Below are positions 35,315 to 48,576 of a stretch of DNA of 64,000 nt, in pieces; within the stretch, counting starts at the first letter, position 1, and each line of letters opens with the position of its first letter. The notes under the pieces were generated by a model. That model was not told where the DNA came from. It saw only the letters and a list, made by a program, of their open reading frames with translations, and searched no databases. Origin of the DNA: Perkinsus marinus ATCC 50983 (lineage: Eukaryota; Perkinsozoa; Perkinsida; Perkinsidae); NCBI RefSeq assembly GCF_000006405.1, contig NW_003213889.1, forward strand, positions 567,789 to 631,788. Reading direction: 5' to 3'. The position numbers were made by a program, and so were the translations under genes.

Positions 35315-35331
35315 TTTTGGGCGCGCGCTTT
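35315..35331. promoter_or_regulatory. GC-rich palindromic promoter-like motif (DnaJ)
   Basis: Plus-strand TTTTGGGCGCGCGCTTT, about 65-80 bp upstream of the DnaJ start. On the coding strand it reads AAGCGCGCGCCCAAAA, identical over 16 bp to 48561-48576. It resembles an E2F-type site (TTTSGCGC); that comparison is inference. Confidence 0.45.
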
Positions 35332-35636
35332 TTACGTAGCACTTTTGAAATTATTTTCGGTGTCCACCTATCGATTCGACAGCCGCAACTCCAGAGCCTC
35401 CTATGTTGCATTGATCGTCGGAACTGTATCACGTACTGTTATTGAGAGAACTTCTCCAGCTAGTGTCCTGCTCTAGAATTGTACAATGATGAACGATGCA
35501 TGGTCAATCGTTCTCAGTGTTTTCGTCAGGATACGCGGCGAATCTCGTCAATCTCTGTCCCCATCTTGCCGCCTCGTGTTAATGTATTAACACAACAGGA
35601 CGAGTCTCGTACGACTATTAGATTTCAACATGTTCA

Positions 35637-38600
35637 TTATGATGATGATGATGGTGAATTCTCTCCCTCCTCCTCCTCAACACCGACACTCTCGAGGACC
35701 TGACGCTCATCTACGCGAGCAATAGTGTACCAAAACAAACCTCTTCGGCCTTCTTTTCAAGATTGCTACGGAATTTCTGCAAGGCTCCTTTGATGCCGAT
35801 CACTTGGACTGACGAGCAAAACTCGGCACACTGATGATCATCTATGTCGTCTTCACCTTCATTCAACTCATTCTGCGAATTCTCAAGGTTCTCCAATTCC
35901 TTGCGAGATTCCTCAACAATATCCTCCCCCTCAGCCTCAGTCTCCTTGTCTTTCTCCCTCAGTTTCGCCACTTCCGTATTAGCATATCTGCAAACCAAAT
36001 GGACATCCATACTCAATTTTTCCCATGCTGTCGAAAACTGAGTTTATCATACTTGGAAAATTCTTCAGCTTCTTCGTATCCTCTATTCAACTGTCTATCA
36101 TACTTCCTCACCTAACAATGACAGTATGATACAAAAACGACACTAGAAACGCTCACCTTATCAAAAGCTTGCTCAACTCTAAGCTGAGTATCTCTTTCGG
36201 CCTTCTCGCTTGATTGGTCCAGTAACTCCAGTGTTTCAAGATCGGTCTGTAATGAAATGAATACGATAATTAACCACACCATAGCCATCCCCCCCACCTG
36301 ATGGAATTTGCCCAGCTTCGTTTGCATGCTAGTGGCATATTCTCGCCATAGGGCCATGAACTGGGCGCAGGCTTGTCTGACCAGTCCCAACCGGAACGCC
36401 ACATCGGAGCCATCCTCACTGTCGGATCGATTAACCTGAGGGCGTAAACAGTTCCCCATACCGTTCCTTCGCCCAATCGTGTCCACCTGTGATTGAGCTT
36501 TAGCCAGTTCGCTCATGACATTCGACATCCGCGTCTGCATGCCTTGCTTCAAGTCTCGTAATTCCTCTCGCCTGAAACATCTTCCTATTCACCAGGTCGA
36601 TGATGAGCATATTCTTACACTTTCGTGATGTTACTTTTCTGAGCATGTTCCAAGGCTAGTAACTGTTGATTCTCCATTATAGAAATTCTCTTCGCCCCAT
36701 CAGCAGCGCTATTCAATCGATCGAGTCGTTGTTTATTCTCCAACTCAGACGTTTGCGTGTCGAACTGAGCTCCAGTAAGAGCCTCCTTACGCTCCCTATC
36801 GAGCATTGACATTCCCTCTGTCACAGAAGCCCCCATGCCGCTGTAAATTCCGTCAATTCGTCTCTCGGCGTCGCCGAACTCCAAATTGAGAGAATCGCTA
36901 TTGCCATTGAAATGATTCTCGATGTTCCTGAATGATGTAGTGAATCCTTGAAGCCGATCGAAAGCGATCTCACTCAAGGTTGTCAAGAACACTCCTCATC
37001 CCATCCTGCACACTGAGCATCTCATCCTTGTCCACTTCCTCCCCTGAACAGAACCAGTCCCCAACCTCCTCATCTGTCGATTACTCACCTCTTAGAATCT
37101 TTGCTTTCATCGCAGCATCTGCTCCCTTTACCTTCACCGCGAACTCCTTCATCCGCTGTAACGCCTAATCGACAACATCCATCCCCTCGGCATCCCCTAA
37201 GACACTAAGGTGCCTCTAGATTCCTTCTAGCAGCCTCCCTCTCCTCCTCAGTTCCAGCGTTTGTCGCCTGATGCCGCAACTCTGCTATTTTCTTATCAAT
37301 GGCCTCGTGAGACGCATGAAACCCCTTCTGAACAAAACCAGAACTTCCTAAATTTGTCTTGCGTCGACGACCCACCTGAAGTTGGTCCATCTTGGACGCC
37401 AACGTCCTCGGTAGTGCATCCACTCGTTTTTTGAAGTTCTCCGTGAGTTTATTCAAATCACTCTGTTCTTTCCCCTTCATATTGCTACAAAAACATACGT
37501 CCTCCAGGCCATTCTTATTGCTATACCCACCTAAACTCGTTCATCAGCTGATTGAAATCTCCCTTGAACTTTTCCCCTTCGCCATTTACGTTCTTCGAGA
37601 CCCCATCAAGCTCCCCTTCACTGCTCTTCTCATCTCTCTCGAACCGCTCAGAGTCCTCCTCGAGCTTCCTTTGAATATTCTGGAAATCACAAGTCTCAAT
37701 CACCACGAACATTACTCTCGTCACCAGCTTACCGCATCATCCGAACGTTGAGCTTGCAGTCTTCGTTCAGCAGCGCTGATCGCCCTATCAGCCTCTGACT
37801 CCCTCTTCCGAGCATCCTGCTCAGACCTCTGAGCCTCCGAGTCCATCTGATATAACAGCATCACCTATCAGCGATCCTGCCAAGTACCCACCTGTTCTCG
37901 CATTTCCCTTTCCATCTGTCCCGTGTCACCAAGAAGCTTAGCCCTGATTCCCTCCAGCTCAGCTCCCGCCTTAGCAGTATTCTGCGATAGATAGTTCTCG
38001 TAAGCCTTCTTCTCATCGTCAAGATCGAGTCGTTCTCCCTTTTGAAGAGCCTCCATCTCCTCCTCGGTCCGCCTCAAGTCCCCATCCAGCGTCCTAGCCC
38101 GTGCCCTCTCATTTCCGAGCCTACTCTGGAGCTCCGCATAGCCCTCTTTACCAACTCCTTCATAATCCTATCAAATACCATAATCTCTCCTACACAAACC
38201 GTCACCCATTTACTTTTATTCCAATGCCGAATTCCCCACTGAGGAGACCAAACTCTTTCCGAGCCTTCAAATCCTCATTATGCATACTAGAATCCAGATT
38301 GCTCTTCGATCCACTCAAAAACTGCATCAGTTGCCCGCCCTGATATAAAGTAAGCACATACGTGAGTATAGACTAAAGTCTCCTACCAATCCGAACAGGG
38401 TCTGTGCGAGCTGCCGGGCTAAGCGCTGTTGGTTGGAGTATGTCTGTCGCTCCCCATCCAAAGCAGCACCCTTCAACTGACTTTCATCATGAGAGAGGCT
38501 CATGAGGCCCTTCAACAGGTTGTTGGCTGAGCCCCCCACACTCCCAATTTGATTCAGAATAGTCTGACATACGAATCGATACCCTACTTCCCTTGCTCGC

Positions 38601-41600
38601 TCATCTCGAACTCACATGTAGGCCCTTATCCATCTCCCCTGTCGTCTTCTCTTCATCAGCTGCCATGCCCTGGCTCAGTCCGGCCAGCTTACCATCCACA
38701 CCGTTGAGACCAGCGTTCAAAGAACTCTGCGAAAACCAGTTCAGAACTCCTTCCCCTGCTGCTCCTACTAACCTCGAGGTCCTTCTTAAGCCCCCGGGCC
38801 TTCAAGTTGCTCTTCTCTGCATTCTGGTTCAAGTCATCCATCAGATGGTTAACGCCTCCCTGCAGGTTCTCACTAACCTCCCCTGTCTCCTCGCTGAGTG
38901 CAATGCAACATATCTATCCTCACCCTCTCACACCACCACTTACTTTATTCCCCTCATTTTAGCTTCCAAATCTGCGGCGGACGCCTTCTCCCCCTTCAGC
39001 ACGCCCTGCATGAAATCGCCCAACANNNNNNNNNNNNNNNNNNNNNNNNNNNNNNNNNNNNNNNNNNNNNNNNNNNNNNNNNNNNNNNNNNNNNNNNNNN
39101 NNNNNNNNNNNNNNNNNNNNNNNNNTATTAGCCTGCTCCTCGAGAGCATGAGCCCCCGACTCCACCTCGGCACCAAAGTTCTTCACCAATGCTGATAGGA
39201 CAATACTCATCCAATGATACACGAGTAACGTCACCTCCTATCTCGTCTCTGGTCAGGCCGATGTCCTCGGACAGCTTCTGGAACTCTCCCCACTTCCCAG
39301 CACGTCTCTCTACAAAATCACAATGAGGATACCATGGCAAAGACTTTACTCTGAAACTCGATCTCCTGCTGGGCTGCCCTCTCCTTGGCTGCAGCTAAGG
39401 CGTTCGTGACGGTTCCCTACACAGACACAGACAGCAAATTCACAAAAGCAACTACTGAGGAGCTCAAATAGCATAACGACAAACACCATAATGGGACCCA
39501 ACTCCGAGAGAAGGAGGAAATGATATCGACGGATACCCGAGCTAGCTCCAATTCATCCCTTTCTTTGCCAATATTCGCATTCATCTTCTCCCGACGAGTG
39601 TCCTCTTCCGCCTACAGCAAGAACACTCCGAACAGTATCAACAACAAGAACAACAACAACAACAAAAACGAAAACAAAAACAAAAATAAAAAGCAAAAAC
39701 AATAACAATAACAATAACAATAACAACAACAACGACAAAAACAACAACAATAACAGCAATAAGAACGAGAATGATTAGTTTACCGAAACGATGCACAGCA
39801 GCAGCAGCAGCCCACTAGTCCTTACCTTCCAGTCCGCCGCATGATTCTCGATTTGCTTCTTAGTGGCCTCCTCGAGCTGTGCCGCCTCCTTATTAGCCTT
39901 CTCCCTACCAAAGACTATCACATGACCACTATCCATTCACCTCAATTAACCTTACTCATATCCGGCCACATTCTTCTTCAATTCTGCCTCTCCCTCGTCC
40001 TCCGTCTTACGCAATTCACTGCGTATCTCCTCGGCCGCCTTATCCCGCTCATCCGCGTCCTTCACCGGCACCTCAGCAAGCTGATCTAAACGGAAAAACT
40101 TGTCATATTACTGTTAATATGGAGACAGAGGGTAAGCCGGAGTTTCACCCGTTTTACGTGAAGTGACCTTATACTCTGTGAAAATCACGATGTTCGCAGT
40201 AGTCGTGAAACATATTTTTCACTAGTGTTTCTCATATCATTAGGGTGAAACTCCATTATATTGTACACGACACCCTAATATAATATGTCTACAATATATA
40301 ATGATATCACTAGTGTAGTTCTAGTATAAAATAGTTCGTATAATGCGTGTTAGCCTTTTTATATATTCATAGTACTAGCAGTAAGTCATGTCCAATGTAA
40401 TGGCTACCACAACCATCCTGAGCATGTTTATCAACGCTATCCTTACCTGCAATGTTCGTCAGAGTGTTTTCCGCATCCTCTAAAGTTTTCTCAGCGGTCT
40501 CCTCCAAAGTTTCCTTTTGATGTACCACACTTCTAGCAGCTCGCTCCACCTTCACCTGAGCACCAACAAACTCTCCTCAGATGAAATCAAAGCAGCAACT
40601 CTATGGGAGGTCGTGATGTGACTATCGTCAGTACAAGAGAGGATAAATACTTGTATGTTGTTTATGCCCTTAGCCAACTTCCCAAGCTTCTCATTGGCAT
40701 CTCCATTAAGCCGTAGTTGATTCGCCATTTGATCATTAGCCTGGGTGGCCACCATGTTCTGTACTCCCGTCATCAACTGAACAACAAGAACAATAAGACA
40801 ACAATCAAATACCACTCCTCTCTCAACTCACGCCCAACTACTCACCGAGTTGAAGGCATTCACCGCACCACTCTTCAAGTCATCTATATCCGCTGCATAT
40901 CCGAAATGGATCTTGTCGAACTCGGCCCAGATCTCATCGGCTGCAGTCACCTAAGCACGACGACGACAATCATCATCATGATGATCCCTTCCAGCCGCCT
41001 CCCATAGTTCGACATACCGTTGCAGCATGCAGCTCATACAAGGCCGCCGAGGTAAGGCCAATCTTATGCGTCAATCCATCAGTAGTAGATGGGTTAGCCT
41101 TAGACCCGCCTCTCCCATCTGAACGACTGCTATAATACCCTCACAACAGTCCTCTACTGTCCCTTACATGTATACCGCATTAGCTTATCCAAAGTCGTCT
41201 CCGTATTATTCCACTCAACCGCAAGAGTCTGACAACATCAATAAGGCGCCTTCTACTGTGATCTCATCAGCCACCCTACACTGGCATTAACCCGCATATC
41301 CTTGGCTTGGTCATGGACCGACCGCTGCGGGCCGAACTGCTCTCGTATCATCTTATATCTGCGCACAGCGAAGATTCCCGCAACAATGAGCATCCCGCAT
41401 ATTCCTTCCTCACTTTAAAATGTGACAGTCATAATTATCAGCATCCGAATAGACTCCCAGCATTTCGCATGCCCTCACCCCAGCCGCCTCGCCCCTCCTT
41501 CGTCTCGACTTGTGCATCAGCGTCATTTCCGCTCGGGCATCCACCTTCCGAACCTAACGATGAAAACAAGCGCTACATCGGCGGCTATAAACAAGAACGC

Positions 41601-42065
41601 CCTCACGATCTCCATCAACTCCTCTTCGCTTCCAATATCAGAATAATCCGACACTAACCGGCTGACCTGCAACAAAAAAGACCGACAGAACAATACGCTT
41701 TAAAAATTCCACCAATTCTGGGAAATTCCCTTTCTATGATGACCCAAGTATTCACATCTACATCCGGGTCGTTAAGGCGCCACTCTGATACGCTGTAGAG
41801 ATTCTCACGCGACGACAGCTGCACGGGTTGTCAGCAGTACTAGTGAAGACCGCTTAGTATCCTACCTCATCATCTTCTGCTCGGGGACGCTGTGCTCTAT
41901 GGGCCAACAGCGAGGACAGATCTGCATCATCGACGTCGAGCGTGTCAACATCCTAAAAGCAATCACCATCCCTATACGACTACACCAAGGTCTAACCTCA
42001 TGAGAAGAAGCAACCATACAGGCCGACACCAGGACCGCCATCAACAGGCGGAGGCGCCAAATCAT
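35637..42065 (-). CDS. Secreted coiled-coil protein family, paralogue A
   Basis: Family not recognised. Exon 1 (42065-41997) is a signal peptide, MIWRLRLLMAVLVSACMVAS. Exon 2 (41952-41866) reads DVDTLDVDDADLSSLLAHRA. A conserved module follows: SRLVSDYSDIGSEEELMEI, KVDARAEMTLMHKSRRRRGE, YSDADNYDCH, then STTDGLTHKIGLTSAALYEL and ADEIWAEFDKIHFGYAADI. The rest is Ala/Glu/Lys-rich coiled coil over many exons with 50-nt introns. It includes LTENFKKRVDALPRTL, IAELRHQATNAGTEEEREAA and VAFRLGLVRQACAQFMALWR, and ends VLESVGVEEEEGENSPSSSS. The same modules occur in the same order in paralogues B and C. A 100-N gap (39026-39125), an intronic MITE-like insertion and an AAC-rich intron interrupt it. Probably extracellular or in a secretory organelle; function unknown. 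Confidence 0.75.
39026..39125. other. Assembly gap (100 N)
   Basis: Exactly 100 unknown bases inside paralogue A, so some coding sequence of unknown length is missing. Confidence 1.
39640..39757. repeat. AAC/AATAAC-rich low-complexity intron
   Basis: Runs of AAC, AAAAC and AATAAC on the plus strand (GTT-rich on the coding strand), between two coiled-coil exons of paralogue A. Confidence 0.8.
40139..40254. mobile_element. MITE-like element in an intron of paralogue A
   Basis: 116 bp bounded by perfect 12-bp inverted repeats, GGAGTTTCACCC at 40139-40150 and GGGTGAAACTCC at 40243-40254, in AT-rich sequence unlike the surrounding exons. The host intron is over 300 nt against about 50 nt for its neighbours. 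I see no clear target-site duplication and no coding capacity. Confidence 0.5.
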
Positions 42066-42206
42066 AATGAATTGCGACAATAATGAGTAATAGCTACAGC
42101 ACAGTTGCCGATACTCCAACTAATTGACGAACTCAACAGAGCTTCACTCCACAGCGATGCACTATCATCATCATCATCATGTGACATGGTCACTTCTACC
42201 CTCTAC

Positions 42207-45200
42207 TTAACGAGCGGCACTCTGAAGCACCTGAGGTAACAACGAGGGTCAATGCTAACAGCAAGAAAAGGTCAGCGAGAGCCGCTGACCTGATTTGCTT
42301 TCTTCGTCATATCATCCTCAAACTGCGCAATGTTATCTCGAACATACTGTCGCTCCTCTGAGACCAACATGAATCCTCACAGTTAACTTTCCAATATCAT
42401 CCCACCAGCATCCATCTTCTCCTGCTTCCTCTGCAGATCTGCTAACTCCGCCTTGGCCTTCAACAACAACTCATTCCTGTTGTCATGAATAGCCCTCTGT
42501 CTTTCCTCAAGTTTTGCTATATGTTCCTTCATGTATCTAATCAAATGAGCATACAAAACTACTCCACTGAGCTCAACCTACTTCTCAAATGCTTCCTCCT
42601 CCTCATACCCCTTATCCAACTCCTTATGAACCCTGTTGACCTGACCAAACAGTGAGCCACATGTTGAAGTAAGCGCCTCAGATGATATCCCACCTTCTCC
42701 ATCGCCTTCACCACCACGTCCTTGCCCTTAGCTAGCTCATTACGAACTTGCGCATCCAGCTGTTCAATAAACTCAGCGTCCGCCTATACAAAGAACACAA
42801 TCACTATCACAAGCAGCAGCAACAACAACAGCAGGCTACAATTCGTACTTGATGGAAGCGTTGGAATTTGGACGACATGACCTCCGAAAAGTCTCTCCAT
42901 AAATTCAAGAAATGCCCAACAGCTTGTCGAACCAACCCCAACCGGATAGCCACGTCCCCTTCCTCCCCTCTGGCTTCCGTCTCAATCTGAGCCGAGCAGA
43001 GCATTGCCACAGAACGATAGATATGAGCACTCACATTAGCCTGATTCCTAGAGAGCTCCATCATAACTGCTCCTATACGCTTCTCTATGCCCTCCTTCAT
43101 ATCCCGTACCCCATCATATCTGCATACCACAACAACAACAACTTTTCCACCCACACTGCAAGCTGAACCCTCCGGCGTTCCAATATCAATAAATTCCCTG
43201 CAGTTCGTCAAGAACTCCACGAGACCATGCAAAACTAGGTTTCTCATTTTTCATCTTGAGTCATTCACATCAGTTTTCTTGTCGCTCATCCCCATCATCC
43301 CATTTCTCTGTTTTTATCACCGTAGCCCGTGTTGCTTACACTTTAGATATGTTGTTCTTCTGTTCATGCTCCAGCCTATACAGCTCCATGTTCTCCACTT
43401 TGATCAATTTATCAGCCTTCTTCACCGAATCAGCAACACCATCTATTCGCCGCTTGTTGTTAATCTCCGTTGTCTGAGCCAACCCAATGCGACCAGCTTT
43501 CTCGCATCTCCAATTCCAACCTGGATGGCAAATTTGGTCGACAACTCCGACTCCTTCTGCTCCCTATCAAGCAAGGCATTGGTCTGATTCATAGCGGCCT
43601 CCAATCCTGAAACAACAACAACCATCATCTCCCCACCAGCCCATCAGCGCCTCGAGTGACCATGGAAAAGCAAACTCGTCCGTTGCGCCACATTCTCAAC
43701 CTCTCCTTGCAAGTTACTCGTCTCGCTGTTGAGATGAGCATCCAGTATCCTATGAAGAGCAAATACAGGACAGATCCCAATTCTTTCGATAACCCACTCT
43801 AGATTTCCCACAACGCTCTTCATACTGGTCTGCAATGCGTCAACTTGCCGACTATCAATTTGCTCACCTGCCGACTTAAACCTCCAAAAAAACAGCACTA
43901 AGCCCAGCTACTTACCATTGAGTATTTTCTGTTTTAACGCCGCATTAGATCCCCTAACCCGCTCAGCCAGTGTGCGCATTTGTTCCAATGCCTGCAAGGG
44001 AAAAGCCGCACATCATCCACAACTTGAAGTGTTCTACATACCTCCACAGCTTGCATCGCCGCTGCCCGTTCTTCCTCAGTCTCGGCGTTCTTAGCCCGGC
44101 TTTGTAGTTCACTCAAACGTACCTCTATCTGCTGCTGGGAGGCTGTGAAGTCGCGCTGAAAGCAGTGAAATTAGAAAATCCAAAAAACATCAACTCCAAA
44201 AGTCACCTCAATATCCTCAGCCGTCTTGGACATAATTTGTGGTAGCTTCCGCACCCTCTCTTCGAATGCGGTTGTCAGGTTACGAAGTTTCTCTGTCTCG
44301 TGGTGAGACAAAATGCTAACACACACACGTGCAATATTCAAACCACCCGTTCTTGCAATGTGGACAACCCTCACCCGAAACGTTCCATAAGGTTCATAAA
44401 GTTATCCTCAAACTGTCGTTTCTGGGTCTCCACCGAGCTCAGCACGCCATCCAATTGTTGTCTATACCTGATCATACCGCACCTTCCCCAACACTCCTTA
44501 CAAACCAGGACCGCACCCTCTAGACGCCCGATCAAATTGCTGACCATCATCACGCAGCTTCTTCTCCAAAACCTACAACACGTCAACTTGCCCCGACCAA
44601 AGGCAATGCCAACCCACCGCTGAGCTCGTCTTCTCAGCCAGGTACTTCTTCTGCGCCCCCTCAATCTCCGACTGCGCTCGATTCTCCACATCATGAACCC
44701 TTTTCTCAGCATTCATCATCCTCGACTCGAGCTGATACGATAAGCAAAATACCCCTATAAAAAGCAGTCGAATGACCATACCATGCTCTTCAAACTTTCC
44801 TCCATTTTGCCCTCATTCCCCGCCAACTCAGCCTGCACTTGAGCCAATGCGGCATCCGCCTTCACATCACTCTGCGCCAACTGCTCCGTAAATTGATTCT
44901 TCTCTTTCGACAATTCCTCTTCCTGTGACTTCACCAACCCAACCACAGACGAATCCACACTCCTCAGCTCTTGCTGCAACGCCTGAGACCTTTGCTGGTC
45001 CAGCCCAAGACTCGCCGACATTTCCCCAGCGATACGACGGGTCTCCGACTCGTACGTCTAAGACGACATATGCACTACGGGCAATAATAGAAGCTCACCT
45101 GAATCCCATGACTAGCCTGAGCAGCCACATCCTGGAATGCCCGATTCGCTTTCCTATCCTCATCTTTAAGAGCATCCTGCATCCCCGACCCAGACGCCCT

Positions 45201-48200
45201 CACAAATGCACTCAATCTTGAAGCCTAGCACAGAAGCAATCCTACACTCCACAGGCTAGAGGAGCCGGTACCAGCTCAGTGTCGGTAGTTGATAGCAACT
45301 TGGCCAAGCGCTGAAGGCTCTCAGAGGAGCGTCGGTTCTCAACAAGGACATCCCCTTTAATATTGCCCTCTTCTTGTGAGAGGCCTCGCAATGCTTTCAT
45401 CAGGTCATCAGCACTACCGCCAGCATCAGTAACCATTTTCAACAGACCCTACAAATGACGCTACTCAACCTCCCATACCACTCCTCCACCACTTCACCTG
45501 GAAGTTCTCCTTCATCTCACTATCAGCTCCCTTAATGTTCCCCTCAGCTTGCCGTTCCGCACTGCCTATCTTCCCTTCGAATTCAGCACGACCTTTTTTC
45601 ATAGACCCCTAAACCAGCGCAATATACCACTCACCAATTTACCATCAGCCGATTCAATCATCACCTCCGCCGTTTCCTTCATCCTCCTCGACTTCTCCAC
45701 ATTGTCTTTAGCCGTCTGATCAAGCGTTGATGAGAGATCGTCAAGTCCCTTCTGAAGCCTCTCGCCAACTCGAGTAGTCTCAGCCCTACCAAGCACAACA
45801 AGCTGCTGTTCACAAAGGCGGACCGCCAGCCTCAACGCCTCACCCAACTTCTTCATTTTTCGCCTTTACATCAGCTGAGAGCGCCTTCTCTCCCTTTTCT
45901 ATGCCATGCATAAGGTCATTCAATACCGCTGCCATGTTAGCTCCCTTCTGCCCTCCTTCTCGGAATGCATCACGAACCATCGCTAGCAAAGAACCACTAT
46001 CGCATCAACCATTCCACTTCAGTGAGTAAACTCACCCATCACTTTATCCTTCGCCGCACTCGAGCTCGCGAACATGTCCTTATCCGCCGAAGAAAGAGAG
46101 CGGTCCATAGATAAAAGGACATCCGCGAGGCTCGAACCCGCGCCACCTGATTCAACCCACCCATAGGGAACTTGTATATACAATATCCTACTTATCGCCT
46201 CTGATATTTCCTTCTTAATAGCTGCCTGCTTCTGCCGAGTCTCTTCTGTGAGCTCATGAGCTTGCTTATCAGTATTGGCCGAGTACTCATTCAGCATACC
46301 TTCATCATTAATAAGTTTACTAATCATAACCATCAACGCTCCCTCACCTCTCAACGCCTTCATAGAGGTAACCATGTCAGTCGATACCTTTTCTTGATCT
46401 CCCCACTCCTTCTCCGTTTCACCTAGCGTCATACTGATTCGCTCACTCAAACTGGCAGTAGACTTACGAGCGAAGTTCTCAGCGGTCCGTTGAGATTTCT
46501 CATCCGCAGAATCGAACTCTTTCTTGAACGCTTTCTACAAGATACAGAAAATGCCTATTCCCCTTCCATCAGATCAACTACTTCCCACTCACCTGTTGCT
46601 CCTCAACCTTCGCACTCTCCTGTGAGATCTGCGAGTCTATCACGGCTCGTCTCTTCTTCTCCTCACCCTACATCAACAACAACATAAACTTTCCTTCCAT
46701 ACCACTCCTCGGCTACATCCCATGCCTTCAACTGGTTATCAATCGATGCAGCGCCGTCTTGAACGAAGTTATCGAGTTTCTTATCCCCATCAGCTCTGAC
46801 AGTTCACACGATACCCTCTCCCACTCGGTGGAACGCCCTACTTATAACCCTCTACCAATTTATGCTGCTCATCTTCTGCCTTCATAGCGCTGTCCTCAAT
46901 CTTCTCACTCAGCTGTTTCCGAACCTTCTCTCTCGCCTCGTTCTGAGCTTCTGGTAGCTCTGCAACCTCATCTGGGAGAAAAAACCGCAATAACAGGCGG
47001 AGCGAAGCTAGCAATCGGTCGGCAGTTCTCACCCGACAAGCCCGACAAAGCATCCTCAGCGTCATCCAAGCCTTCCGAAGTGACTTTCTCCATCCGTGTC
47101 TTCTCAGAATCAGCCTGCTTCACTTCAGCCTCTACTTTAACCTTCGACAACAAGCCTACCACAACAACCTCGATCCCCACCGCTCATCACCTGGTTGCTG
47201 TTTATAGTGTTGACCATATCATTCAACTCCTTATTCCCATGCTTGTTCAGTATGATGGTGTTCCTCAACTGTGCGTCTGATTGTTTCCTAGCGAGTTGAG
47301 TTATCCCTTTCAGCAACTAACAACGAGCAGCAGTTGCCTTCAATACCGACACGAACTGAACTTTCCATACATTATTAAGAGCAGTAGACATCTCCGACTT
47401 GTACTGATCCACATCAGCAACATAACCATAATGAATCTTGTCGAGTTCAGCCCACAGCTCGTCTGCACTTGCGACCTGAGGAAGTCCCCTCCCTCCCCCT
47501 CCCTCCCATTCCCTCTCCTACCGCTGCCGAATTGAGCTCGTACATAGCTCCCGACAAGAGGCCGACTTGATGCGTGAGGCCTTCAGTCTGGCTCGGTGAG
47601 TCCTTATCCGATCCCGGCCCATCTGAGAGCGGTAGACAAGTACCACTGACGACCAATCGTCGATCTCGATCACTCACATGTGTAGCCCATAAGCTTATCC
47701 AGATTGGCCTCTGCAGCGTCCCAGTCCGTTTGAAGAGTCTGAGAAATTACAACTTCCTAAAATTGCCGACATATTACTGATGAACACTCACCGAAACGTT
47801 CGCATCCAATTTCCGAGATTTCTCATGGAGCTCTCTTTCGGGCTCGAACAGTGCTCGAATCATCTTGAATCTACACAGCGACTCTAGAGCTCACACATCC
47901 CACTCGAATATCGATCATCACCTTCTCTCATGGCAATCATAATTGTCGGCATCAGAATAGTACCCCGTCTCCTCGCATGCCCGGACGCCTTTACCCTCAC
48001 CCTTACGCCTTCTATTCTTGTGAAAGAGGGAAAACTCAGCTCTCGAGTCAACCTAGGAGAGCCCAAAACTCCACCACTACTACGCTGATCATCGGAGTAC
48101 TTTTGATAGTATTTGTATCAGTTCTTCCTCCGATCCCATATCAGGATAATCAGCGATCAATCGCTTCACCTGTAAAGCATCTCTATACGTGCTCATTCCA

Positions 48201-48453
48201 AATTCCAAGCGATGGAAGGGGAAGGATGTCAGGCCGATCGAATTCAGGCCACATGAATAGTTTCGATCATTACCTCGCTATCTGCCATTCCCGGCAGCTG
48301 AGCGCGATGAGCCAGGAGCTCATGAATGTTATCATCGTCTATTACGTCCTGAAAGGAGGCGACTCCATCCACCCGTCCCCTCGACCCTACTACATCATCA
48401 GCTCTGCTGATCACGACTAGAGCCAGCAGAAACGATGCCGGCTGTATTAACAT
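42207..48453 (-). CDS. Secreted coiled-coil protein family, paralogue B
   Basis: The signal peptide MLIQPASFLLALVVISRADD is followed, after a 45-nt intron, by DVIDDDNIHELLAHRAQLPG. The shared module reads VKRLIADYPDMGSEEELIQ, KVDSRAEFSLFHKNRRRKGE, YYSDADNYDCHERR, then QTEGLTHQVGLLSGAMYELN and ADELWAELDKIHYGYVADVD. The coiled-coil body includes LRNLTTAFEERVRKLPQIMS, RLSELQSRAKNAETEEERAA and DVAIRLGLVRQAVGHFLNLW. The end reads AELADLQRKQEKMDA / EERQYVRDNIAQFEDDMTKK / VLQSAAR, stop at 42207. The last 2 kb are cut by about ten introns. The stop is 142 bp from the start of paralogue A. It is the best preserved member, with no gap. Role unknown; secretion is predicted from the signal peptide. Confidence 0.78.
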
Positions 48454-48549
48454 ATCACACGAGAGGGAAAAGGAAATTAAGTATTAGCTGACCGCGAAAA
48501 CTTGAGGCAATGCTATTTCCTACGACCGTGCTGTTGATCAAGGTCAACG

Positions 48550-48576
48550 TGCGCCGACATAAGCGCGCGCCCAAAA
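48550..48576. promoter_or_regulatory. Conserved upstream element of paralogue B
   Basis: Begins TGCGCCGACATAAGCGCGCG and continues CCCAAAA, 97 bp upstream of the paralogue B start. The first 22 bp match 56756-56777 (upstream of paralogue C) at 21 positions, and the AAGCGCGCGCCCAAAA part matches the DnaJ upstream motif exactly. Confidence 0.6.
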
